Assembly (NCBI GenBank): GCA_001769925.1
Contig: MEPT01000055.1
Span: 44,099-51,884 of the forward strand
Direction of reading: 5' to 3'
Origin: Bdellovibrionales bacterium RBG_16_40_8
Lineage (GTDB): Bacteria > Bdellovibrionota > Bdellovibrionia > Bdellovibrionales > UBA1609
DNA: 7,786 bases
Shown here: in pieces, positions 1 to 5,986 of the stretch
Position numbering within the stretch: the first letter of the stretch is position 1
Layout: the number at the start of each line of letters is the position of its first letter
Position numbers and translations under genes: made by a program
The notes under the pieces: model-generated
What the model was told of the DNA's origin: nothing
What the model saw: only the letters and a program-made list of their open reading frames with translations
Database searches by the model: none

Positions 1-1
1 T

Positions 2-151
2 TTTATTATGGATCGCATTAAATCTGGCCCTAGATATCTTGGCCGATACAATGATCTCAATAATCCAGGATTTTGGAATTCACTGGGCTTTGACCAGATG
101 ATCCACTGTTTTACAAATTTTTATATCGTGTGGGCGTTAATCCACGCTTGA
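2..151 (+). CDS. 3' end of a probable membrane protein (partial at left edge)
   Basis: An open frame enters from the left edge and stops at TGA 149-151, giving 49 visible residues. The tail is a polar stretch (RIKSGPRYLGRYNDLNNP) followed by a hydrophobic segment containing GFDQMIHCFTNFYIVWALI, which looks like a final membrane helix. The DQxxH pattern followed by a hydrophobic segment recalls small integral-membrane families such as DUF3307, but this is a weak resemblance from memory. An internal ATG at 8 could be a start, but the gene more likely begins outside the window. Its last 15 bases overlap the end of the leftward lipoprotein gene. The short length makes chance openness possible, so confidence is moderate. 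Confidence 0.5.
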   Translation, partial: FIMDRIKSGPRYLGRYNDLNNPGFWNSLGFDQMIHCFTNFYIVWALIHA

Positions 152-574
152 ATTTTCAAGAGCGAAGGTGGCCACCCAAGACTGATCTGCGTTTTGCAAG
201 ATTAAAAGCCCATTCGAAAACTGGAATCTCATACGTGAAGGCAACAGAAGTGGTTCAGCCTTTTGACAATGAGCACTGCCCTTTTTCATTGAGTTGATCG
301 AAACGAAATTATCGCTCCCCCAATTCACGTCCGCACGAAAAGCATTACAGGCAATTTTTCCCGCTATTGTCGTCTCACTTTCAATATCTAACTGAAAATC
401 GCTCTTTTCTGGTCTAACGATTTGACCATCTGAATGCTCTACTGTACTGAGATAATACTGACTCCCCACTTTAGATAGTGCGGTATCCCCTTTAAAAGGC
501 TCGGCAATATTGTCTACCGGGCCACAACCACTAATAAGAAAAGATACTAGCAATAAATAAAATATTTTTCCCAT
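137..574 (-). CDS. Small META/HslJ-like lipoprotein
   Basis: This encodes a 145-residue lipoprotein. The N-terminus MGKIFYLLLVSFLISGC has a short basic start, a hydrophobic core and a lipobox ISGC with the lipidated Cys at residue 17. No Asp follows the Cys, so outer-membrane sorting is likely if E. coli rules apply. The mature part resembles the META (DUF306/HslJ) domain: a strand-rich region with IAGKIACNAFRADV, then a second Cys about 33 residues later (SAHC), and a C-terminal region like GLLILQN. META lipoproteins are envelope proteins without a well-defined activity. I chose ATG 574 over the TTG at 595 because AAGGGG (586-581) sits 6 nt before it and the signal peptide then starts normally. 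It lies 77 bp downstream of the VWA lipoprotein gene and is probably cotranscribed with it. The META assignment is by pattern only. Confidence 0.85.
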   Translation of the reverse strand: MGKIFYLLLVSFLISGCGPVDNIAEPFKGDTALSKVGSQYYLSTVEHSDGQIVRPEKSDFQLDIESETTIAGKIACNAFRADVNWGSDNFVSINSMKKGSAHCQKAEPLLLPSRMRFQFSNGLLILQNADQSWVATFALENSSVD

Positions 575-580
575 ATCGCG

Positions 581-586
581 CCCCTT
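581..586 (-). promoter_or_regulatory. Ribosome binding site deciding the start at 574
   Basis: AAGGGG on the minus strand lies 6 nt upstream of ATG 574. It lies inside the longer frame that would start at TTG 595, and so supports the shorter protein. Confidence 0.6.
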
Positions 587-651
587 AAGTTGCAATTACC
601 TATGACGCTAGCAATAACTTAATTTCAGCGCAACAAAAACTGTACTATTTT

Positions 652-1761
652 TTATTTTTTAGCGCAGAAATAAGAAAGCGATAATGTTGTTCCTTCGGGC
701 AGAGCTGGCGTAAAAGTAAGTTTATTGCCAGCAAGCTTAGTAGCTGTGCCAGATGACAGCCCTGGGTTAATACTTTTAATAAGTTGACTGGCGATAGTGA
801 TTGTTATTCCGCTTTGGCTAACCGGTGCACAAGCCAGTTGAATAGATGCAAGGCTATTTGTAATATTTTTACCGGCAAATTCTAGTTGCTCATCATAGTA
901 GTCCGCACAGATGTCGCCAAGAGTACCATCAGTTACTCTTGAAAGCTCGGCATAATGAGTGCCGTACCAGACAGGGCTTTTGTTAATTTGAGTTGCGTAG
1001 CATGCAGTGTCGTTAGCAAACACACCCAAAGCAGGTACCGCCGGGCGAACGATAATTGAGTGGTTGGTATAAATTTTTTGTCCAAATCCTTTTGAAGCAA
1101 GTGTTGTAAATATACTGCCAACGTAATCTCTAGCTCCAAGGGTTTTGAACTGACTGCTTTTCGGATAATACCCGCCAGTGCTGCGTTCGTCTTCGTCAGA
1201 AATAATTACGGTGCTTAGCGCAGCACCATCACGAAAACAACCTTCATTTCTATCAAGCGCCCGATTAATAGCGTAGATACCGCGTTCGTCACTGCTGCCC
1301 GTTCCGAGCTTTATGAGATTCTCGAGAAGCCCTTTAAATTGAGCATCACTATCTGCCGTATTTTTATTTATCCATTTGCTTTTATTTGGAAAAGTTAAAA
1401 GCTTACCGTCTTCATCAGAAATATCGGTAGTAGTCGCACAAACCTGCCAATCAAGAGAGTTAAGAGAACCGATAAAGTTGGGGAATTTATCAGCAAGCTT
1501 TTCTAGCTCTGGCTCCATTGAACCTGAATTATCAAGAACAAAAAGAATGTCGACGGCGTTAGTTGCACCACTTACTGCATAATCTTGCTCTACGAGCACA
1601 GTCTGTATTATTGGGCAGTCGTACCCCTCGCAAGCCTGTTTTACCTTTGAAGCAACATCGGCAAATTGCACATCAGAGCAGGCTTGAAAAAAATAAAGCC
1701 CTAGCGATATTGATAGTGTATAAAGTAAGCTTTGGCTTTTCATATCCCCTTTTTGGGCCAT
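652..1761 (-). CDS. VWA-domain lipoprotein
   Basis: This encodes a 369-residue protein (363 if the second ATG at 1743 is used). After a hydrophobic leader (LLYTLSISLGLYFFQAC) comes a probable lipidated Cys at residue 28. The lipobox FQAC is imperfect at positions -3 and -2. A von Willebrand factor A domain begins near residue 70, with the strand DILFVLD and the metal-ion MIDAS motif D77-N-S79-G-S81. Later Thr/Asp-rich segments (ATTTDI, VIISDEDE) are candidates for the remaining metal ligands. The last 50 or so residues (ITITIASQLIKSI to the end) form a separate strand-rich domain. VWA domains usually bind proteins or surfaces, so an envelope adhesion or scaffolding role is likely, but the ligand is unknown. 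Both candidate ATGs have short-spaced Shine-Dalgarno-like sequences (AGAGG 3 nt before 1761; AAGGGG 2 nt before 1743), so the start is unresolved. A hairpin covers the first of them. Several Cys residues suggest disulfides in the periplasm or outside. Confidence 0.92.
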   Translation of the reverse strand: MAQKGDMKSQSLLYTLSISLGLYFFQACSDVQFADVASKVKQACEGYDCPIIQTVLVEQDYAVSGATNAVDILFVLDNSGSMEPELEKLADKFPNFIGSLNSLDWQVCATTTDISDEDGKLLTFPNKSKWINKNTADSDAQFKGLLENLIKLGTGSSDERGIYAINRALDRNEGCFRDGAALSTVIISDEDERSTGGYYPKSSQFKTLGARDYVGSIFTTLASKGFGQKIYTNHSIIVRPAVPALGVFANDTACYATQINKSPVWYGTHYAELSRVTDGTLGDICADYYDEQLEFAGKNITNSLASIQLACAPVSQSGITITIASQLIKSINPGLSSGTATKLAGNKLTFTPALPEGTTLSLSYFCAKK

Positions 1762-1785
1762 TAGCCTCTTTCGGCTTTTTGGCCC
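1755..1785 (-). promoter_or_regulatory. 10-bp hairpin at the translation start
   Basis: The arms GGGCCA (1785-1780) and TGGCCC (1760-1755) are perfectly complementary. Inside them AGCC (1776-1773) pairs with GGCT (1766-1763), leaving an AAA/AA internal loop and a six-base GAAAGA loop. It is not followed by a T run on either strand, so it is not an intrinsic terminator. The 3' arm includes the ATG at 1761 and the AGAGG before it, so folding would hide that start and leave the region before ATG 1743 single-stranded. Confidence 0.55.
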
Positions 1786-1849
1786 TCAAGGTATGATCGC
1801 TTCAAGCCTTATGCCAGCTTTACGGTTTGGCTAATTCGGCTAACTTCTT

Positions 1850-1873
1850 AAAAACACTAAAAAAACACTAAAA
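1850..1873. repeat. Short AT-rich tandem repeat in the leader
   Basis: The plus strand has two near-identical copies of AAAACACTAAA joined end to end. The repeat falls around the predicted transcription start of the VWA gene. It may be only low-complexity sequence. Confidence 0.4.
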
Positions 1874-1879
1874 TATTTA

Positions 1880-1888
1880 ATTGTATCA
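1880..1888 (-). promoter_or_regulatory. Extended -10 promoter candidate for the VWA/META lipoprotein operon
   Basis: The minus strand reads TGATACAAT, an extended -10 (TGn) followed by TACAAT, which matches TATAAT at five of six positions. The possible -35 upstream is poor (TTCGAC at 1906-1901, 15-nt spacing), as is common for extended -10 promoters. It lies in the 176-bp gap after the radical SAM gene, so the lipoprotein pair probably has its own transcript. Confidence 0.4.
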
Positions 1889-1937
1889 GAATGATAATAC
1901 GTCGAACTTTCTTATTTTGACTAAAAAATCGACGCGC

Positions 1938-3113
1938 TTAAAACGACTGACGTTTCAAAATGAGATTATTTGTTAATTTCTTGGTTAATGTCTTGGTTAA
2001 TTTATGAGTTATACGGTGATCAAACACCTCGCCCAACCCACGCATATGTTTTGGCATTTGCCCAAATGTTTCAAGCCAAGTTTCAGGAGTTTCCATACAC
2101 AGAAAGATATTCCATTCTCGTGAGTGTGCTAAGAATCTTTGGCGTATAAACTCATACATTTCACTACGCAATTTTTGATCATAGCGAAGCTTACCATCTT
2201 GGCTTTGAAATAATTCAGACTGCAGCGTAAGAGATTTTGTGCCGAATCGCTCACGCATCAGATGGCGTTGTGCGGGTTGAAAGCGAAGTGTCCCGATCGA
2301 TATAGCGGGCACATCTTGTGGAGTAAATCGTGATGTTATTTCATCAATCATTTCGCTATAAGAATTTTGCCATCCGGCAAAATAAATAACTGGGTCGAGA
2401 TGAAATGAAATAATATGGCCGCAATCACGCGATTTCTGTGCAGCATATAAACGAGCGATAAGTGAGGCCGTGCCATGTTCTTCAGAAGCAATTATGTTCT
2501 GTGGATTAAGTGAAAAGCTAATAATTATATTTTTTGCGTGTTCTACATCTAGAAACTGATCAACTCGCGAACTTTTTGTCTTAAGCTCTAGGCGCCACTT
2601 CGGATAATCGCGAAAAAAAATAATTAATTCTCGTGAATAAAGTGTTAGTTCATCAAGACTTAACGAATCAGTGATTTCACCTGTGCCGATGCGAAGAGAA
2701 TGATCTTTTAGCGTCTGCCCAACTTCGCTAAGCTCTACCAATGCCTGATCTATGTTGGCGTAAATTTTTGTAATTGGTGAATTAATAAACCCTTGTAAAT
2801 AACAATACGAGCAATTCATGTTACATTGCTGCCCAAGATTGAGCACAAAGTAGTTACAACAAGTAAGCCCTGGCTTAGCCCCAGGACAACGTTTAAAAAA
2901 TTGCCCCTTAAAATTAGTTATAAATAATTCTTTTTTACTTCTATCAAATTGCTTAGCAGAAGGATTACCTTTTTCTAGCAAGTAGGGCTCATCAGTCACT
3001 AGCTCGATTTTATCTTGCGAAAATATCTTAAGCGCCCTTTTTGCCACAGGCGTATGCATGGCACTTTCTTCAATATAGATTTTCTGAATATCTTTAAGCC
3101 CAACTTCGCGCAT
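1938..3113 (-). CDS. Spore-photoproduct-lyase-like radical SAM protein
   Basis: This 391-residue protein has the layout of the spore photoproduct lyase (SplB) family. The N-terminal KIYIEES and KELFITNFKGQFFKRCPG lead into TCCNYFVLNLGQQC and the radical SAM cluster motif C97-x3-C101-x2-C104, followed by YLQ. The partial TIM barrel continues with RIGTGEITDSL (141-151), the LELKTKSS strand, SFSLNPQ, FHLDPVIY and the C-terminal FLCMETPETW. Family knowledge: SplB uses the 4Fe-4S cluster and S-adenosylmethionine to split thymine dimers in spore DNA and needs a Cys (B. subtilis Cys141) as hydrogen donor. Here the matching region is RIGTGEITDS, and no Cys occurs between residues 104 and 231, so classic lyase activity is unlikely. 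Its ATG lies one base after the upstream gene's stop, with AGAGA 7 nt before it, suggesting coupled translation. The C-terminus ends in an unusual LTK-repeat tail. The substrate is unknown. Confidence 0.9.
   Translation of the reverse strand: MREVGLKDIQKIYIEESAMHTPVAKRALKIFSQDKIELVTDEPYLLEKGNPSAKQFDRSKKELFITNFKGQFFKRCPGAKPGLTCCNYFVLNLGQQCNMNCSYCYLQGFINSPITKIYANIDQALVELSEVGQTLKDHSLRIGTGEITDSLSLDELTLYSRELIIFFRDYPKWRLELKTKSSRVDQFLDVEHAKNIIISFSLNPQNIIASEEHGTASLIARLYAAQKSRDCGHIISFHLDPVIYFAGWQNSYSEMIDEITSRFTPQDVPAISIGTLRFQPAQRHLMRERFGTKSLTLQSELFQSQDGKLRYDQKLRSEMYEFIRQRFLAHSREWNIFLCMETPETWLETFGQMPKHMRGLGEVFDHRITHKLTKTLTKKLTNNLILKRQSF
1970..2003. repeat. 12-bp tandem repeat coding the C-terminal tail of the radical SAM protein
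   Basis: The plus strand shows nearly three copies of a unit close to TTGGTTAATGTC. Read on the minus strand it encodes successive LTKT, LTKK and LTNN blocks just before the final residues LILKRQSF. The tail lies beyond the conserved domain and looks like a slippage-made extension. Confidence 0.6.
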
Positions 3114-3114
3114 T

Positions 3115-3921
3115 TTATAATCTCTGAATATTTTGCGAGGCTAGCACATTATCTACAGCCGCTAAGCCATCTAGATATTTTCTTATGTCTTCTCGCGAAT
3201 GAATAAACATCTTCACTTCTACCCCAGATTGATCACCTACCCTGACCGCGCGCGCCTGTGTTTTTAAAGGCCAGGGTAATGTTTTAACCAATTCGGTAAG
3301 TTTTTGTGATTGCTCTGCAGCAAGTGGAAATCTCACACTCCATAAAGACCGACTTAGTTCGTTTAAATTCTTGGCCTCGGCAAATAGGCTATGCAAATCG
3401 GCATCAGAGAGCACTAAATCTGCTATTAACTCAAAAAGGCGAACGCCATCGTTTCTAGATGGATTAAAACCTACAACTCCAACCAAATATTTATAGCCTT
3501 TTTGCATGACTGGTAGCGCCATAAGCGGCGCGAAATCTCGCTCGCTAACATCTTTGTTAATGCACCACTTTTTTACCTCATCTGGTAAATTAGCAACAAG
3601 TTCTAGGGTTGGCAGAAAATTATCACTAAAGCGCAGCCCATATTTTACGCAAAAGAACTCCCAATTAAGGTTTAATGATATTTCTTTTGTTTTTTTATAA
3701 AGATTCGACAGCTCAACTAACTTTAATTTGGGATATATTTCGGCTAACAACTCTTCTACAGAAGCACCCTCTTCGACCTCAATCATCTCTGTTTTATTCT
3801 CAGTAAAAAAATCAGTAAGCTGAACACCTTTCCATATAAGTGCAGGTAGCACTTTGGGCCATACTGGCGTAGCCCCAAAATCCAATTTTATGCCGCTATG
3901 CGGCGCCATAGTTATTCTCAT
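3115..3921 (-). CDS. Uncharacterised protein paired with the SPL-like radical SAM gene
   Basis: I do not recognise this 268-residue protein with confidence. It has no signal peptide or membrane segment, so it is probably cytoplasmic. Residues 1-35 are rich in Gly, Pro and Trp (DFGATPVWPKVLPALIWKG). The middle (about 85-185) looks helical, with LPDEVKKWCINKDVSERDF followed by PLMALP, a pattern faintly like the helical DNA-binding part of ParB-type proteins. The C-terminal third has RFPLAAEQSQKLTELVKTLPWP and a strand-rich stretch (VRVGDQSGVEVKMFIHS) followed by a helix. The stop is one base from the radical SAM start, so the two are almost certainly made together and may act together. Start choice: ATG 3921 is the longest; ATG 3909 (residue 5) has GAGAA 5 nt upstream and is a good alternative. 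The ParB similarity is a guess. Confidence 0.85.
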   Translation of the reverse strand: MRITMAPHSGIKLDFGATPVWPKVLPALIWKGVQLTDFFTENKTEMIEVEEGASVEELLAEIYPKLKLVELSNLYKKTKEISLNLNWEFFCVKYGLRFSDNFLPTLELVANLPDEVKKWCINKDVSERDFAPLMALPVMQKGYKYLVGVVGFNPSRNDGVRLFELIADLVLSDADLHSLFAEAKNLNELSRSLWSVRFPLAAEQSQKLTELVKTLPWPLKTQARAVRVGDQSGVEVKMFIHSREDIRKYLDGLAAVDNVLASQNIQRL

Positions 3922-3955
3922 AGCGAAGGACTTACTCTAACTTAATAATCAAGTC
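3922..3955. promoter_or_regulatory. 34-bp divergent intergenic region with overlapping promoter candidates
   Basis: The leftward SPL-type pair and the rightward phosphatase gene diverge from only 34 bp. On the plus strand AATAAT (3944-3949) resembles a -10 and would place transcription start at about 3956, exactly the A of the phosphatase ATG. The -35 17 bp upstream (TAGCGA) is poor. On the minus strand GATTAT (3951-3946) overlaps it. Promoters this close would compete, giving linked or mutually exclusive expression. These elements are weak AT-rich matches. Confidence 0.3.
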
Positions 3956-5032
3956 ATGGCCGAATGGGAGAAGCGAGCAAAAAAAACCGACGATGTCGTT
4001 TATTTTTCATACTTACCTGAGAAAAAAAACCTTCAGGCCAGAGAGGTTTTTCTTTGGGACATTGATAAAACATATTTAGATACAAAATTTGAAACTCTTC
4101 GCGGCCTACTTAAGACTGCTACTGAAAAAGCCGCGCAAAAGAAGAACATTCCTGGTTCTGCTAAACTGGTACAAACACTTCGCGAGGCTTGGCAAAAACG
4201 AAGTGGCGAAGATCTCTTCCCTATTTTTTTTATAACGGCCTCGCCGCCACAAATGGAGCGCAAACTTCGTGAAAAATTTTATTTGGACGGAGTAAAACCT
4301 TTAGGTATTTTTTTTAAAGATAATTTAGCTAATCTTAGACCAAGGCGATTCTGGCGCTTAAATAAGCAAGTGGGATATAAACTTCAGGCACTACTACAGA
4401 TGCGTTCGCTTCTTCATAGCGAAGTTAGACTCGTTATGTTCGGAGACGACGGAGAATCAGATGCCATTATATATTCTCTTTTTTCTGATATATGTGCGCG
4501 CAGACTAAACACCTCAGAACTAAGAAAAATCCTCAACGCATTTTATGTACTTGATAATCAAGTCGACACAATTTTTCGTCTACAAGAACAAGTCCCTAAT
4601 AATGATCCGGTAGAAAAAATATATATTAATTTGGCTGATGACACTGATTCTGACTACTACCTAAAGTTTGGCAGACGAATACTTCCCACGGCAAATAACT
4701 TTCAAGCAGCTCTTGATCTTTGCCAAGATGATCGTCTTAAGCCAGAGCATGTCGTTATAATCGCCGCAAATTTACTTAATGAATTTGGATATTCCAGTGA
4801 AGAGCTTGCCCTAAGCATAGATGATCTTATACGACGTGGCAAACTTGGCGAAACTACGTGTGCTGAAATTATACCGTTTCTTAAAGTAAAAAAAATCTTG
4901 CCTGAAGATTTTGTACCATCAGTTAAACCGCAGGCAGTTAGCCAAAAGCGTGGCCATTCGGTAATTAGTCTTGAAGGCACTTTTGACCCATGGATACCAG
5001 AGCACATAGATTATTTACACGATTATCGATAA
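3956..5032 (+). CDS. App1/DUF2183-type HAD phosphatase
   Basis: This 358-residue protein carries the HAD-like catalytic core found in yeast App1 phosphatidate phosphatase and bacterial DUF2183 proteins. Motif I is D35-I-D37-K-T39 in VFLWDIDKTYLDT, motif II is IFFITASP (93-97) followed by QMERKLREKF, the motif III lysine is likely K142 in QVGYKLQALL, and motif IV is FGDDGESDA (162-170). D35 would be the nucleophile and D37 the acid/base. The C-terminal 130 residues are helical and end without a known domain. Family members remove phosphate from phosphatidate or related substrates. Here no membrane segment or lipid-binding domain is visible, so the substrate is open. ATG 3956 is the only start after an in-frame stop at 3938-3940 and has no Shine-Dalgarno sequence, which fits leaderless translation. 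The gene ends 7 bp from the convergent operon's last stop. Confidence 0.88.
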   Translation: MAEWEKRAKKTDDVVYFSYLPEKKNLQAREVFLWDIDKTYLDTKFETLRGLLKTATEKAAQKKNIPGSAKLVQTLREAWQKRSGEDLFPIFFITASPPQMERKLREKFYLDGVKPLGIFFKDNLANLRPRRFWRLNKQVGYKLQALLQMRSLLHSEVRLVMFGDDGESDAIIYSLFSDICARRLNTSELRKILNAFYVLDNQVDTIFRLQEQVPNNDPVEKIYINLADDTDSDYYLKFGRRILPTANNFQAALDLCQDDRLKPEHVVIIAANLLNEFGYSSEELALSIDDLIRRGKLGETTCAEIIPFLKVKKILPEDFVPSVKPQAVSQKRGHSVISLEGTFDPWIPEHIDYLHDYR

Positions 5033-5039
5033 AGACCCT

Positions 5040-5975
5040 TTAAAACGCCAGTAATAGAAGTAAAGCGAAACTGCCTATCCAACTAAGTGAAACGATAAGT
5101 GGCTTATATTCTTTTTCTTTAGCAGTTAGCTGGTCGCTTTCATTGTTAATTGATTCTAACCCAATATTTTTATCTGATGATTCTTGCATACCATAAATCT
5201 CTTTAAATCTTCTAAGCTCATCAGGCACCCGCACAAGCGCATTAGCTTTGATCTCATAATCTTGCTGTTTACGTGTAACCTGAACAGTAATAATCTGCCG
5301 ATCAACACTAATAATTTTACCTTCTACGTATACATCGATAGTCGCACCACCTTGAAACAGTGGCTTAAGTTTATCGGTTCGCACACTAACTAGTTGAGTT
5401 GTATCGCCAACGGTAATTTGCGTACCAACTCCGATATCGGCTTTAAAAAAAAGATTATCACCTTCTGTATAAGAAGGTCTGCCTAATAGACTATCAACTA
5501 TCACAAATCCCTGATATGGCACTGAAGAAATAAAATCATATAACAGTTTTTTTACAGCGTCGGGCAACTGTTTACTCACAGGAACTGCCGGATGCAAATC
5601 AATATCTCCTGACCATAAGGTAAAACCATTTTTTGTTTCATACACCCGCATACCAAGCCTACGCTCCACTACAAAGGTTGTGACAAGAGCGTCAGCATCA
5701 AGCAAACGACCTAAAATCAAGGCATCGGCAGGGTTCAACTCACCACGCGCCTGAAAAACATCTTTGGCTTGCATAAAATTTTTACTGGCAATTAAAAATC
5801 GTCTTGTCTCGGTAAGGTGCTCACGTGCGTCCCACCACACAGTTTCAGCGGTATCGCGCATCTCATTATTAACTTTAAGCGGAAAAACCGTTATTCGCCT
5901 TATACGCTCATGCTGAAACTGTGCTCTAGCCGAAAGACCAGCTGACAAAATAATAATAAATAAAAAAAATCGCAT
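5040..5975 (-). CDS. Secreted CsgG/FlgT-like protein with C-terminal membrane anchor
   Basis: This 311-residue protein starts with a signal peptide (MRFFLFIIILSAGLSARA, probable cut after Ala18). Residues 25-130 look like the alpha/beta fold of CsgG, LpoB and the FlgT N-terminal region: a first strand RRITVFPL, an ASKNFMQAKDVFQ helix, then LILGRLLDADALVTTFVVE, where such proteins typically have an aDali.G strand. Residues 150-245 are strand-rich (FKADIGVGTQITVGDTTQLVS and following), resembling the small beta barrel at the end of FlgT. The last 20 residues (LIVSLSWIGSFALLLLLAF) form a single C-terminal helix, so the domains should sit in the periplasm tethered by the C-terminus. It is the last gene of the operon, 11 bp after the DUF429 stop. 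ATG 5975 was chosen for the signal peptide; TTG 5993, with AGAAG 7 nt upstream, or TTG 6023 would only lengthen the n-region. Fold assignments are by eye and function is unknown. Confidence 0.8.
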   Translation of the reverse strand: MRFFLFIIILSAGLSARAQFQHERIRRITVFPLKVNNEMRDTAETVWWDAREHLTETRRFLIASKNFMQAKDVFQARGELNPADALILGRLLDADALVTTFVVERRLGMRVYETKNGFTLWSGDIDLHPAVPVSKQLPDAVKKLLYDFISSVPYQGFVIVDSLLGRPSYTEGDNLFFKADIGVGTQITVGDTTQLVSVRTDKLKPLFQGGATIDVYVEGKIISVDRQIITVQVTRKQQDYEIKANALVRVPDELRRFKEIYGMQESSDKNIGLESINNESDQLTAKEKEYKPLIVSLSWIGSFALLLLLAF

Positions 5976-5986
5976 CACTTTAAAAG

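Larger units (their letters stand above)
1744..1873 (-). promoter_or_regulatory. Structured 5' leader of the VWA lipoprotein gene
   Basis: If transcription starts about 7 nt after the -10 element at 1885-1880, the mRNA has a leader of about 130 nt before ATG 1743. On the minus strand it can form hairpin 1 (1834-1809: UUAGCCA pairs with UGGC-A-UAA, 11-nt loop, one bulged A). It can also form hairpin 2 (1785-1755: GGGCCA with UGGCCC, and inside it AGCC with GGCU around the loop GAAAGA). Hairpin 2 contains ATG 1761 and its AGAGG. UUAGCC occurs twice upstream (1843-1838 and 1834-1829), and either copy could pair instead with GGCUAA (1766-1761) in hairpin 2. I compared it by eye with the GEMM (c-di-GMP-I), preQ1, glnA and fluoride riboswitch consensus and found no match. 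A regulatory role is an inference. Confidence 0.4.

Noticed and set aside
596..651. Promoter or terminator between the two lipoprotein genes
   Set aside because: No convincing hairpin or -35/-10 pair is present; a common transcript is simpler.
1563..1796. Plus-strand 77-codon open frame over the VWA gene start
   Set aside because: It is a shadow of the VWA coding frame and leader with no supporting signal.
1921..1940. T6 run just after the radical SAM stop as an intrinsic terminator
   Set aside because: No GC-rich hairpin precedes the T run on the minus strand.
1938..3113. Naming the radical SAM gene splB
   Set aside because: The donor cysteine of real spore photoproduct lyase is missing and the host is probably not an endospore former.
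3979..4315. Several 8-base A or T runs in the phosphatase gene (3979-3986, 4022-4029, 4224-4231, 4308-4315) as phase-variation switches
   Set aside because: Runs of 8-9 A/T also occur in the DUF429 (6706-6714) and kinase (7601-7608) genes, so they look like composition of this AT-rich genome.
4702..5007. Minus-strand 101-codon open frame inside the phosphatase gene
   Set aside because: It lies wholly within a well-supported gene, its protein is rich in Ser/Arg with no domain pattern, and no ribosome-binding site supports it.
5033..5039. Bidirectional terminator between the convergent phosphatase and periplasmic-protein genes
   Set aside because: Only 7 bp separate the stops and no stem-loop with T tracts is visible around them.
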